64,000 nucleotides of DNA, taken from the NCBI RefSeq assembly GCF_041080625.1, contig NZ_CP163518.1, forward strand, positions 8,673,501 through 8,737,500. The letters are read 5' to 3'. Under the pieces are notes generated by a model. That model saw only the letters and a list, made by a program, of their open reading frames with translations. It was not told where the DNA came from and did not search any database. Source of the stretch: Streptomyces sp. CG1. GTDB lineage: Bacteria > Actinomycetota > Actinomycetes > Streptomycetales > Streptomycetaceae. Shown here piece after piece: positions 19,992 to 27,475 of the stretch. Position numbers and translations under genes: made by a program. Position 1 is the first letter of the stretch. Every line of letters starts with the position of its first letter.

Positions 19992-20741
19992 GTGCTCGAT
20001 TACGACAAGGAAGCCGACGCCTATGACGCCTCGCGGGGCGGCGAGGCCCGTGCCGTGGCGGCCACCCGAGCGGTTCTCGGCCTGATTCCCGGTGGGCGGG
20101 GCCATCTCCTCGATGTCGCGTGCGGCACCGGTATCGTCACCCGCCGCCTGGCCGCGGGCCGTCCCGAGCTGCGGGTGACGGGCGCCGACCTCACCGCCGC
20201 CATGATCCGCCGGGCGCGGGCCCGGCTGCCCGGCGCGATCGTACGGGCCGACAGCCGCCGGCTGCCCTTCCGCACCAACGCCTTCCACGCGGTCACCAGC
20301 ATCTGGCTGCTGCATCTGCTGGACGACCCGGAGGACGTCCGCGCGATCGTCGCCGAGTGCGCCCGCGTGCTGCGCCCCGGCGGTGTCTACGTCACCACCG
20401 TCGACAAGGCCTCGGCGCACGACGTCGGCAGCGACATCGACGCCGTCCTGGCCCCCCGCCCCCGCCGCACCGCCCAGGACGCCGCCGCCACCGTCACCGG
20501 GCACGCCGCCCGCCACGGGCTCCGGCCGGCCGGCGACACCGTGTTCCCCGGTGTCGGCCAGGGCCGCAGCCCGCGCGCCACCATCGCCGACCTGCGTCGC
20601 GGCTGGTTCACCCTGCTGCCACCGGGAGAGCCGCGCACCGAGGAGTTCGCCGCCCGCCTGTCCCGTCTCCCGGACCAGGACCGCCCGCGCCCCGACCCGG
20701 TGTTCGCGGTCCGCGCGTTCCGGAAGCCGGCAGCGGATTGA
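19992..20741 (+). CDS. Class I SAM-dependent methyltransferase
   Basis: A GTG-started 249-residue protein. It carries YDKEADAYDASRGGEARA, the glycine loop HLLDVACGTGIVTRRLA, GADLTAAMIRRARARLPG, ADSRRLPFRTNAFHAVTSIW and LRPGGVYVTTVDKA. This matches the Methyltransf_11/25 group acting on small molecules. It is cotranscribed with the pterin dehydratase (5-base gap), which says little about substrate. Transcription ends at a hairpin at 20762-20789. Confidence 0.88.
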   Translation: MLDYDKEADAYDASRGGEARAVAATRAVLGLIPGGRGHLLDVACGTGIVTRRLAAGRPELRVTGADLTAAMIRRARARLPGAIVRADSRRLPFRTNAFHAVTSIWLLHLLDDPEDVRAIVAECARVLRPGGVYVTTVDKASAHDVGSDIDAVLAPRPRRTAQDAAATVTGHAARHGLRPAGDTVFPGVGQGRSPRATIADLRRGWFTLLPPGEPRTEEFAARLSRLPDQDRPRPDPVFAVRAFRKPAAD

Positions 20742-20761
20742 GGGCTCGGGAAGCAACGCTG

Positions 20762-20789
20762 AGGGGCGCCGGCCTCGGTCGGCGCCCTT
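20762..20789 (+). terminator. Hairpin terminator after methyltransferase gene
   Basis: A 10-bp inverted repeat with one mismatch (AGGGGCGCCG / CGGCGCCCTT) and an 8-base loop, 20 bases after the stop. It abuts the truncated GH6 fragment, so it is also close to the deletion edge. Confidence 0.7.
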
Positions 20790-20799
20790 GAGGTCGGAG

Positions 20800-21309
20800 T
20801 GGGTCGACTGGAACCGGTACGCCGACGAGCTGTCCTTCGCCCAGGCCTTCCGCAACGAGCTGGTCTCCGTCGGCTTCAACTCCGGCATCGGCATGCTGAT
20901 CGACACCTCCCGCAACGGCTGGGGCGGCACCGCCCGCCCGGCCGGACCCGGCCCGAAGACCAGCGTGGACACCTATGTCGACGGCGGCCGTTACGACCGC
21001 CGGATCCACGTCGGCAACTGGTGCAACCAGGCCGGTGCCGGCCTCGGCGAACGCCCGCAGGCCAGCCCGGCCCTGGGCATCGACGCCTATGTGCGGATGA
21101 AGCCGCCGGGGGAGTCCGACGGCTCAAGCACCGCCATCCCCAACGACGAGGGCAAGGGCTTCGACCGAATGTGCGACCCGACGTACACGGGCAACGCCCG
21201 CAACAACTACAACATGTCCGGCGCCCTGCCGAACGCACCCTTGTCCGGACACTGGTTCTCCGCGCAGTTCCAGCAGCTGATGCAGAACGCCTACCCGCCG
21301 CTGCCATGA
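20800..21309 (+). pseudogene. GH6 cellulase/cellobiohydrolase, C-terminal fragment
   Basis: The frame carries the C-terminal third of a family 6 glycoside hydrolase: VDWNRYADELSFAQAFRNEL, SGIGMLIDTSRNGWGG, RIHVGNWCNQAGAGLGERP, YVRMKPPGESDGSS, MCDPTYTGN and LSGHWFSAQFQQLMQNAYPP. GH6 enzymes need the N-terminal half for the catalytic Asp and the tunnel, plus a signal peptide; none of that is upstream. No start codon or ribosome site is present at the break near 20795. It is a remnant of a secreted cellulase. Confidence 0.85.
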
Positions 21310-21435
21310 CCCAGGTGCGGTGACCGTCCGCCGGGGCCCTGGCCGTCATCGGCCTAGGCCCTGGCGGATCGCGCGTTCCATAGGCGAGTACGCCCCGTCG
21401 GCCCGCTCCAGTTCGTACGGCACCGCCGGCTACGG

Positions 21436-21600
21436 CGGCGACTGCGACTCCCCCACGTCGGTCAGCAGGTCGAACGCCTCATGCATACCAGCGAGTTGAC
21501 CGCCGCGTCGAACGGCTCCGGGGCCGGGACCGCGCCGTCGATCTTCACGAAGCCGTCGGTGAGGAAGCGCTGTACCAGTTGGCCGTCCAGGGACTGACAT
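21436..21600 (-). pseudogene. Phytanoyl-CoA dioxygenase-like remnant
   Basis: On the minus strand, one frame reads SLDGQLVQRFLTDGFVKIDG then AVPAPEPFDAAVNSLV, which resembles the start of PhyH-family Fe(II)/2-oxoglutarate oxygenases. It is followed in another frame by MHEAFDLLTD, a segment found further into such proteins. A stop comes soon after. The normal ATG frame is not aligned with the first segment either. The gene is therefore a short, twice-broken remnant; family assignment from so little sequence is tentative. Confidence 0.5.
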
Positions 21601-21650
21601 GGTGGTTCCGTCCTCGCTCCCACGCACCCCATCTTCTTTGCCGCACCGGG

Positions 21651-21674
21651 TTTGCCGTAGCGGCAAACTTTTTG
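21651..21674 (+). promoter_or_regulatory. Perfect 8-bp dyad GTTTGCCG-TAG-CGGCAAAC followed by T5
   Basis: An 8-bp perfect inverted repeat with a 3-base centre, followed by TTTTT on the + strand, 77 bases before the His-rich methyltransferase. It fits either an intrinsic terminator/attenuator (rare in this genus) or a palindromic operator. Partial copies of TGCGGCACCGG flank it. Its position between the broken leftward PhyH gene and the rightward methyltransferase fits control of either. Confidence 0.55.
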
Positions 21675-21750
21675 CGGCACCGGCAACGAAAGTGGCGTCC
21701 GCCTGTGTGCCGTCGCACGCTGGCCGCATCCGAGCGAGAGGCTGATCCCC

Positions 21751-22695
21751 ATGACGCACGACCACCACGACCACCACGACCTCCTGGACCACCGCGGGCA
21801 CTCGGCACACCGGGGCCACGACCACGGCCACGGACACGGTCATGGGCACGGCGGCGACGTCGACTGGGGCGCCATGGCTGCGCTGCTGGAGGCGGAGGCC
21901 GAGGTGCACAGTCCGGCGTACGCGCGCGCCCTGGCCTGGCTGGGCACGGAGGTGACCGAGCCCGGTCTGATCGTGGACGCGGGCAGCGGGCCGGGGGTCA
22001 TCGCGTGTCTGATGGCGGAGGCGTTCCCCGGCGCACGGGTGGTCGCCGCCGACGCCTCCGAACCGCTTCTGGAACACGCCCGGGCCCGGGCCGCCCGGCA
22101 GGGTGTCGCCGACCGCTTCGACACCCTCGCCGGTGAACTGCCGGAATCCCTGCAGGAGTTGGAGTATCCGGCGGACCTGCTGTGGGCCAGCCGCAGCCTG
22201 CACCATCTCGGCGACCAGAAGGCCGCGCTCACCGCGTTCGCGGCCCGGCTCGCCCCCGGCGGCACGCTGGCCGTTCTGGAGGGCGGCTTGCCGAGCCGCT
22301 GTCTGCCCCGGGAGATCGGCTTCGGCCGTCCGGGACTGCAGGCCCGCCTCGACGTGGTCCAGGAGGAGCGCTTCGCCCGGATGCGTGCCGAGCTGCCCGG
22401 CGCGGTCGCCGAGACCGAGGACTGGGCTGCCCTGCTGTCCGCCGCCGGTCTGAAGCACACGGGCAGCCGCAGCTTCCTCCTCGATGTGCCCGCACCTGTC
22501 CCGGACCGGGCCCGCGCCTTCGTCGTCGCCGCGCTCACCCGTGCCCGGGAGATCCACGCCGACGCCCTGGACGCGGAGGACCGGGCCACCCTCGACCGTC
22601 TCGTCGACCCCGCCGACCCCGGCAGTGTCCACCAGCGGCCCGACGTCTTCCTCCTGACGGCGCATACGGTCCACCGGGCGGTACGGCCGGTCTGA
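21751..22695 (+). CDS. SAM-dependent methyltransferase with His-rich metal-binding N-terminus
   Basis: A 314-residue protein. The first 36 residues are extraordinarily rich in His (HDHHDHHD, then alternating HGHGHGHGHG), a typical metal-ion binding tail. From about residue 70 it is a class I methyltransferase: LIVDAGSGPGVIACLMAEAF, VVAADASEPLLEHARARAA, LLWASRSLHHLGDQKAAL and LAPGGTLAVLEGG. The tail suggests a nickel, cobalt or zinc link, or simply metal storage. No metal-uptake gene is adjacent. The upstream perfect dyad may be its operator. A ribosome site (GCGAGAGG) lies about 10 bases before the ATG. Confidence 0.87.
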   Translation: MTHDHHDHHDLLDHRGHSAHRGHDHGHGHGHGHGGDVDWGAMAALLEAEAEVHSPAYARALAWLGTEVTEPGLIVDAGSGPGVIACLMAEAFPGARVVAADASEPLLEHARARAARQGVADRFDTLAGELPESLQELEYPADLLWASRSLHHLGDQKAALTAFAARLAPGGTLAVLEGGLPSRCLPREIGFGRPGLQARLDVVQEERFARMRAELPGAVAETEDWAALLSAAGLKHTGSRSFLLDVPAPVPDRARAFVVAALTRAREIHADALDAEDRATLDRLVDPADPGSVHQRPDVFLLTAHTVHRAVRPV

Positions 22696-22742
22696 CGGAG
22701 GCCGCCGCTGCGAGCACCCAAAAGCCTTACTCGCGCTCGCAC

Positions 22743-22765
22743 TTGACTTCGAGAGTGCTCCAAGT
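22743..22765 (+). promoter_or_regulatory. MerR-type promoter with dyad ACTTCGAG-N4-CTCCAAGT
   Basis: A TTGACT box at 22743-22748 overlaps an imperfect dyad (ACTTCGAG, AGTG, CTCCAAGT; 7 of 8 positions pair). MerR-family activators bind such dyads in promoters with long spacers. It lies 42 bases before the SDR start. No MerR gene is adjacent. The -10 box is not clear. Confidence 0.5.
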
Positions 22766-22806
22766 GATGGACTCCCGCTCTCACCGTCACCCAGGGGGAT
22801 CTCACC

Positions 22807-23508
22807 GTGAACGACACTCCGGTCGCACTCATCACCGGCGGCGCCACCGGCATCGGCGCCGCCGTCGCCCGGCAACTGCTGGCCGCCGGGCACCGGGTCA
22901 CCGTCACCGGCCGTACCGAAGCCCGGTTGCGGGACTTCGCCGACGGGCTCGGGAATCCCGGCGACCTGCTGACCGTCGCCGGTAACGCGTCGACCTTCGA
23001 CGACATACAGGATGCTGTCGACCGTACGCTCAAGGCATACGGTCGACTGGATACAGTCGTCGCCAACGCCGGCTTCGCCACCCACGACACCGTCGCGGAG
23101 GGTGACCCGGCCGGCTGGACCGAGATGGTGCTCACCAACGTCCTCGGTCCGGCCCTTCTCATCAGGGCCTCCGTCGAGGCCCTGAAGGAGACCCGCGGCC
23201 GGATCGTCCTCGTCGGCAGCGTCGCCGGGTTCGTGAACACCCCGGGCAACCTCTACGGCGCCACCAAGTGGGCGGTCACCGGGCTCGCCGAGAACACTCG
23301 GCGCCAGGTCACGGAGTTCGGGATCGGAGTGACGCTGGTCGCCCCCGGCCGGGTGGAGACCCCGTTCTGGGACGGCCGCGGCAGCCTGCCCCCGGGGCGG
23401 TTGCTGACCGCGGACCAGATCGCCGACTCGGTGGTCTGGGCGATCCGGCAGCCGTCCGGGGTCGACGTCAACACCGTGGTCGTACGCCCGCTGGGGCAGC
23501 CCAACTGA
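22807..23508 (+). CDS. Short-chain dehydrogenase/reductase (SDR)
   Basis: A GTG-started 233-residue classical SDR. The cofactor loop is TGGATGIGAAVARQLL (about residues 10-25), then the NAG motif in VVANAGFA, the catalytic Ser in VLVGSVAGF, and YGATKWAVTGLAEN with the catalytic Tyr and Lys. PGRVETPFWD follows. The acceptor TGRTEARL suggests NADP use. Substrate is unknown. A MerR-type promoter precedes it. Confidence 0.93.
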   Translation: MNDTPVALITGGATGIGAAVARQLLAAGHRVTVTGRTEARLRDFADGLGNPGDLLTVAGNASTFDDIQDAVDRTLKAYGRLDTVVANAGFATHDTVAEGDPAGWTEMVLTNVLGPALLIRASVEALKETRGRIVLVGSVAGFVNTPGNLYGATKWAVTGLAENTRRQVTEFGIGVTLVAPGRVETPFWDGRGSLPPGRLLTADQIADSVVWAIRQPSGVDVNTVVVRPLGQPN

Positions 23509-23521
23509 CGTATTACACAGG

Positions 23522-24229
23522 TCAGTTGTTGGCCAGGAACTGCTTGGCCAACTGGTCGCCGAGGGAGACCGCCGCGCTGTGGCTCTCGATGGGGGAGACC
23601 TTGGAGTTCTTGAACAGGATGTAGGTCACGCCGGAGTCGGTCCCGCCGGTCTTCGGGTCGGGGTCGATGCCGAGCGCCTTGGCGGTGGCGTACGACGCCT
23701 CGCCGATGATCTTGGTGGGGCCGGTGTCGCCGACGACGGCGTACTCCACCTTGTTGTTGTAGATGACCGCGACCACGCCGCCGCCCTTGATGCCGGCGCT
23801 GGAGTAGTTCCAGATGCTGCTGGCGCTGGGCACCACGACGTACGGCAGCGACTCCGCCTTCAGCGGCTTGCCGTCGGACTGGTGGAAGGCGGTGTCGTTC
23901 TGGTACCAGGGGTCGCGGCTGCTGTTGCAGTTGGTGGTGGTCTGGCCGTCGCAGTCGATGTCCATGTCGGCCTTCCAGAACACCGCGCCGTTCTTGCCGC
24001 ACACGGGGACCGTGGCCGGCGTCCCGTCGTCCGTCTTGTATTTGCCGTTCGATATCTGCGAACAGGACGTCACCTTGGCGAGCAGGTCGGCCGCGCTGAC
24101 CGAGCCCTCCTGGGCGGAGGCCGGGGCGGTCCGCGCCGCAGCGCCTGCGGACGCGTGCGCGGGCAGCGCTCCGGCGGCGAGCAGCGCGGCACCGGAGGCG
24201 GCAGCAAGGGTCAGGGTTCGAAGGCGCAC
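23522..24229 (-). CDS. csn: Secreted GH75 chitosanase
   Basis: A 235-residue secreted enzyme. GTG 24229 begins a signal peptide (MRLRTLTLAAASG, cleavage after AHA). The mature part has KADMDIDCDGQTTTNC, the GH75 motif with catalytic Asp, then DPWYQNDTAFHQSDG and VVGDTGPTKIIGEASYATA. Family 75 enzymes cut beta-1,4 bonds in chitosan, an important step in using fungal cell walls. A CsnR-type operator sits 15 bases upstream of the start, which supports both function and start choice. It is convergent with the SDR gene (13 bases between stops). Confidence 0.92.
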   Translation of the reverse strand: MRLRTLTLAAASGAALLAAGALPAHASAGAAARTAPASAQEGSVSAADLLAKVTSCSQISNGKYKTDDGTPATVPVCGKNGAVFWKADMDIDCDGQTTTNCNSSRDPWYQNDTAFHQSDGKPLKAESLPYVVVPSASSIWNYSSAGIKGGGVVAVIYNNKVEYAVVGDTGPTKIIGEASYATAKALGIDPDPKTGGTDSGVTYILFKNSKVSPIESHSAAVSLGDQLAKQFLANN

Positions 24230-24243
24230 GGGTGGGCCCTTCT

Positions 24244-24262
24244 GTTAGGAAAGTTTCCTTAC
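24244..24262 (-). promoter_or_regulatory. CsnR-type operator GTTAGGAAAGTTTCCTTAC
   Basis: A 19-base near-perfect palindrome around AGGAAA-G-TTTCCT, 15 bases before the chitosanase start. It matches what I recall of the Streptomyces CsnR (ROK-family) operator in front of chitosanase genes, where chitosan oligomers relieve repression. The regulator gene is not in the window. Confidence 0.8.
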
Positions 24263-24438
24263 CGGTGCCGAACACGGTGGACCCCTGTGCATGTCCCCGT
24301 CAAGACTCCGGTTGCGAACTCTCGAATCCTGTGCGTATTGCGGTGATTTGTGGTGGTGGCGAGACTGAAGAAAGCGACTTTTCCGTATATACCTGCCGCC
24401 GTCGGCCGACACGGTCACGGCTCCGGGAGGCGAGGGGC

Positions 24439-25050
24439 ATGTTCGTACGAACGGTGTACGCGACCGGTGATCCGGCGCAGCTGGGCACGGCGCTCCGGGC
24501 CCTGAACACCCAGGGCCACGACCTGCTGGAGGAGCGGCCCGGCTACCGGGGCGCGGGGGTCTTCGTCGACCGCGACCTCGGCAAACTGCTCACGGTCAGC
24601 TGGTGGGAGTCCGCGGAGGCGCGCCACAACAGCGACGAGGTGATGAGCGTACGGCGGCCGGAGCTGCTGCAGCCCTTCGCCGCGACCGTCGCGGTCGAGA
24701 ACTACGAGGCCGTCGTCCTCCACCCGGGGCAGCGCACCCTCGCCGGCGGCGGATTGCGGGTCACCCGGCTGGAGTTCGATCCGCCGGACGCGGACCTCGC
24801 CACCGACACCTTCCACGCCGGCGTGCTGCCGCGGCTGGAGGTCCTGCCCGGTTTCGCCGGGGCGGCCCTCTTCCTGGACCGCGAACGCGGCCGGGGCATG
24901 TCCGGAGTCCTCTTCGCCGACCGCGGCTCACTCGCGGCGTCCCGGGCCGGCCAGGCCTCGGTCCGGCGCGAGGGTGCGGCCAAGGCGCACACCACGGTGG
25001 TCACCCTGGAGGAGTTCGAGATCGTCCACGCGGACGTACGGGGCGACTGA
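24439..25050 (+). CDS. ABM-like (dimeric alpha/beta barrel) duplicated protein
   Basis: A 203-residue protein composed of two similar halves of about 100 residues. Half 1 has GHDLLEERPGYRGAGVFVDR and TVSWWESAEARH. Half 2 has VLPRLEVLPGFAGAALFLDR and MSGVLFADRGSLAAS. This is the fold of antibiotic-biosynthesis monooxygenase and related proteins, but no cofactor-binding residue marks a specific reaction, and many members only bind haem or other ligands. ATG 24439 has GAGGCGAGGGG just upstream. It is probably monocistronic. Confidence 0.7.
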   Translation: MFVRTVYATGDPAQLGTALRALNTQGHDLLEERPGYRGAGVFVDRDLGKLLTVSWWESAEARHNSDEVMSVRRPELLQPFAATVAVENYEAVVLHPGQRTLAGGGLRVTRLEFDPPDADLATDTFHAGVLPRLEVLPGFAGAALFLDRERGRGMSGVLFADRGSLAASRAGQASVRREGAAKAHTTVVTLEEFEIVHADVRGD

Positions 25051-25073
25051 GCGACGGCGCCTCAGACGGCACG

Positions 25074-25114
25074 CGGCCGTCCGCCCCGCTCTGTGCGGGC
25101 GGGGCGGACGGCCG
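25074..25114. terminator. 16-bp perfect hairpin between convergent genes
   Basis: A perfect 16-bp inverted repeat (CGGCCGTCCGCCCCGC and its complement) with a 9-base loop in the gap between the ABM-like gene (+) and the aldo/keto reductase (-). It is a strong bidirectional terminator. Confidence 0.85.
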
Positions 25115-25131
25115 TGGGTGTGTGGCGGGTG

Positions 25132-25968
25132 TCAGCCCATGTCGAAGGTGGCCGGGTCGGGGCCGAGGCGCCGGTCCTCGTTGAGCGCGCTGATCGCCGC
25201 GAGGTCCTCGTCGTCCAGGCTGAAGTCGAAGACCTCGATGTTCTCCTTGATCCGCGACGGCGTCACGGACTTCGGGATCACGATGTTGCCGAGCTGGACA
25301 TGCCAGCGGAGCACGACCTGGGCCGGCGTACGGCCGTGCTTCTGCGCGATGGCGACGATCGCCGGCACCTCCAGCAGGCCCTTGCCCTGGCCGAGCGGCG
25401 ACCAGGCCTCGGTCGCGATGCCCTGCTCGGCGTGGAGCTCGCGGGAGGCGTGCTGCTGCAGATGCGGGTGCAGCTCGATCTGGTTGACCGCCGGGATGAC
25501 CGAGGTCTCGGCGAGCAGCCGCTCGACGTGCTCCGGAAGGAAGTTGGACACGCCGATGGCGCGGACCCGGCCGTCGGCGAGCAGCTTCTCGAACGCCTTG
25601 TAGGTGTCGATGTAGCGGCCGCGCGACGGCAGCGGCCAGTGGATCAGATACAGGTCGACGTAGTCGAGACCCAGCTTCTGCAGCGACGCGTCGAAGGCGC
25701 GCAGCGTGGAGTCGTAGCCCTGGTCGCTGTTCCAGAGCTTGGTGGTGACGAAGACGTCCTCGCGGGGCAGGCCGGAGGCGGCGACGGCCTTGCCGGTGCC
25801 CTCTTCGTTGCCGTAGATCGCCGCTGTGTCGATGCTGCGGTATCCGGCCTCCAGCGCCGTGGCGACGGCCCGCTCGGCCTCGTCGTCCGGAACCTGCCAG
25901 ACGCCGTAGCCCAGCTGGGGCATCTGGACGCCGTTGTTGAGGATGATCGGGGGGACCTTGCTGCTCAC
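25132..25968 (-). CDS. Aldo/keto reductase, AKR5/2,5-diketogluconate reductase type
   Basis: A GTG-started 278-residue AKR. The N-terminus IILNNGVQMPQLGYGVWQV and YRSIDTAAIYGNEEGTGKAV match the AKR5 group best known from Corynebacterium 2,5-diketo-D-gluconate reductase. The catalytic tetrad is visible: Asp and Tyr in the last segment, Lys in VTTKLWN, His in LIHWPLPS. NADPH-site residues follow in VIPKSVTPSRIKEN. It is divergent from the PQQ operon, and its likely ability to reduce keto-sugars fits the products of a PQQ sugar dehydrogenase; that link is inference. A perfect TetR-type palindrome lies 91 bases upstream. Confidence 0.93.
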   Translation of the reverse strand: MSSKVPPIILNNGVQMPQLGYGVWQVPDDEAERAVATALEAGYRSIDTAAIYGNEEGTGKAVAASGLPREDVFVTTKLWNSDQGYDSTLRAFDASLQKLGLDYVDLYLIHWPLPSRGRYIDTYKAFEKLLADGRVRAIGVSNFLPEHVERLLAETSVIPAVNQIELHPHLQQHASRELHAEQGIATEAWSPLGQGKGLLEVPAIVAIAQKHGRTPAQVVLRWHVQLGNIVIPKSVTPSRIKENIEVFDFSLDDEDLAAISALNEDRRLGPDPATFDMG

Positions 25969-26058
25969 GAGCCTCGTGATCCTTAGGTTGTCGACAGGCG
26001 TTACTCCATCCTCAACGATCACGCGCCGCGTCGCATTCCTGACCGCGCGATCCATCTC

Positions 26059-26074
26059 GACTGACCGGTCAGTC
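26059..26074. promoter_or_regulatory. Perfect 16-bp TetR-type palindrome GACTGACCGGTCAGTC
   Basis: GACTGACCGGTCAGTC is a perfect palindrome in the 345-base divergent region between the aldo/keto reductase and pqqA. ACTGACC/GGTCAGT half-sites are typical of TetR-family operators. No TetR gene is nearby. It lies 91 bases from the reductase start and 240 from pqqA. Confidence 0.7.
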
Positions 26075-26230
26075 AGTCCGCGCGAGTGGAGATTGGCCGG
26101 AAACGCATCCGACGTTTTCGGTCCAGACCATTGACCGGAGCCCGTCGTCCCGCAACTCTGTATCGCGCCGCCGGACGTGTTGGTGAACCCGGTGCATACA
26201 TGTGAACCGGCCTGACCAGGCCGCTCCATC

Positions 26231-26270
26231 CTTCCTGCTCCCTCCTGCTCCTTCCTGCTCCCTTCTGTCT
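26231..26270. repeat. 10-bp pyrimidine-rich tandem repeat upstream of pqqA
   Basis: Three copies of CTTCCTGCTC (one with CC for TT) and a degenerate fourth run in register, giving a polypyrimidine strand of about 45 bases. The 10-base period matches one helical turn. It lies 44 bases before the pqqA start, within its likely leader. Confidence 0.8.
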
Positions 26271-26313
26271 TCTCTCCGCGACTCCTCACCCTCAGGAAAG
26301 CGAGTACGCACCC

Positions 26314-26481
26314 ATGAGTGAGAGCCCTTCGCTGTCCGCTGTGACGCACCACTCCGACCACCAGACATCGGATGAAAAGGTCTGGCGAAGCCCCGGTTAC
26401 CACATCGTGGAGACCGCGCTGGAGGTGACCGCCTACGCGCTCGCCGACCGTCGTCCGCCCGAGCCGCCCCCGGCCGCATGA
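26314..26481 (+). CDS. pqqA: PqqA precursor peptide (55 residues)
   Basis: A short gene coding for the peptide from which PQQ is built. The core WRSPGYHIVETALEVTAYAL aligns with the classic PqqA motif (WxxPxxxxxxxxxEVTxY), with Glu37 and Tyr41 in E-x3-Y spacing; PqqE joins these two side chains. A 23-residue polar, His-rich leader and a Pro-rich C-terminal tail make it longer than most PqqA peptides (about 22-39). The stop overlaps pqqC by ATGA, which confirms that the frame is translated. AGGAAAG lies 14 bases before the ATG, slightly far. Confidence 0.88.
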   Translation: MSESPSLSAVTHHSDHQTSDEKVWRSPGYHIVETALEVTAYALADRRPPEPPPAA

Positions 26482-27194
26482 CCGCGGCACCGCCGGAACT
26501 CGACGGCCGCGCCGGCTGGCCGGCCGCCGAGTTCACCGCGCGGCTGCGCGCGGTCACCGCGACGCGCTACCACGATCTGCACCCCTTCAACCGGCGGATG
26601 CACCGCGGCGAACTGACCCCCGCCGAACTGCGCCGCTGGATCGCCGCCCGCTTCCACTACCAGCGGCACATCCCCGTGAAGGACGCGCTGATCCTCGCGG
26701 GTCTCGACGGGCCCGAGGAGCGCCGCACCTGGCTGAGCCGCATCCACGACCAGGACGGTACCGACGACGCGGAGGGCGGTATCGAGCGCTGGCTGCGGCT
26801 CGGCGAGGCGGCCGGCCTCGCCCGCGAGGAGCTTCTGGACGCCTCCCGGGTACCTCCCGGGGTGCGCTTCGCGGTGGAGGCGTACGTCACCTTCTGCCGC
26901 CGGCGTCCGGTGCTGGACGCCGTAGCGGCCTCCCTGACCGAGCTGTCCGCCCCGGACCTGATGCGCACCCGCATCGCCGCCTTCGAACGCCACTACCCGT
27001 GGATCGAACCGGCGGGCCTCGCCTACTTCCGCACCCGCGTCACCCAGGGCGCCCGCGACGCCGAGCAGGCTCTCGCCCTGGTCCTCGCCCGCGCCCGCAC
27101 CCTCGAGGAGCAGCAACGGGCCGTCGCGGCACTGGAGTTCAAGTGCGAGGTGCTGTGGGCCCTGCTGGACGCGGTGGACCGGAGCGGGCCATGA
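26478..27194 (+). CDS. pqqC: PqqC, pyrroloquinoline-quinone synthase
   Basis: A 238-residue oxidase catalysing the last PQQ step (ring closure and eight-electron oxidation with O2, without metal). Diagnostic stretches are YHDLHPFNRRMHRGELTP (His and Arg of the active site), RRWIAARFHYQRHIPVKDAL, IHDQDGTDDAEGGIERWLRL and YPWIEPAGLAYFRTR. Length and order match the family, with the TENA/haem-oxygenase helical fold. It overlaps pqqA and pqqD by 4 bases each. Confidence 0.95.
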   Translation: MTAAPPELDGRAGWPAAEFTARLRAVTATRYHDLHPFNRRMHRGELTPAELRRWIAARFHYQRHIPVKDALILAGLDGPEERRTWLSRIHDQDGTDDAEGGIERWLRLGEAAGLAREELLDASRVPPGVRFAVEAYVTFCRRRPVLDAVAASLTELSAPDLMRTRIAAFERHYPWIEPAGLAYFRTRVTQGARDAEQALALVLARARTLEEQQRAVAALEFKCEVLWALLDAVDRSGP

Positions 27195-27475
27195 CACCGG
27201 CGCCGATCCCACGGGGCAGGCCCTGGCGTCCCGTGCTCGCCCGGGGTGTGGTGCTGCGGTACGACCCGGTCCGGGGCGCCGACCTGTTGCTGCTGCCGGA
27301 GCGGGTGGTGGTGCTCGACGGCAGTGCCGGTGACGTGCTGCGGCTGTGCGACGGCGTCCGGGACGTGCCCGGCGTCGTCACCGAACTGGCCGTACGACAC
27401 CACCCCGGCGCGCCGGTCGCCGTCGAAATCCCGGAATTTCTCGACCGGTTACGAAAGGAGGGCTGGCTGGGATGA
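27191..27475 (+). CDS. pqqD: PqqD, precursor-peptide chaperone
   Basis: A 94-residue RRE-fold protein that binds PqqA and presents it to PqqE. PVLARGVVLRYDPVRGADLL, LLPERVVVLDGSAGDVLRLC and IPEFLDRLRKEGWLG match PqqD. It contains a TTA leucine codon at 27449-27451 (Leu87), which in Streptomyces needs the bldA tRNA and ties translation to development. It overlaps both neighbours by ATGA. Confidence 0.93.
   Translation: MTPAPIPRGRPWRPVLARGVVLRYDPVRGADLLLLPERVVVLDGSAGDVLRLCDGVRDVPGVVTELAVRHHPGAPVAVEIPEFLDRLRKEGWLG

Noticed and set aside
24300..24438. Longer N-terminus for the ABM-like protein (start near 24232)
   Set aside because: The extension is not protein-like, covers the chitosanase promoter region, and ATG 24439 has a good ribosome site.
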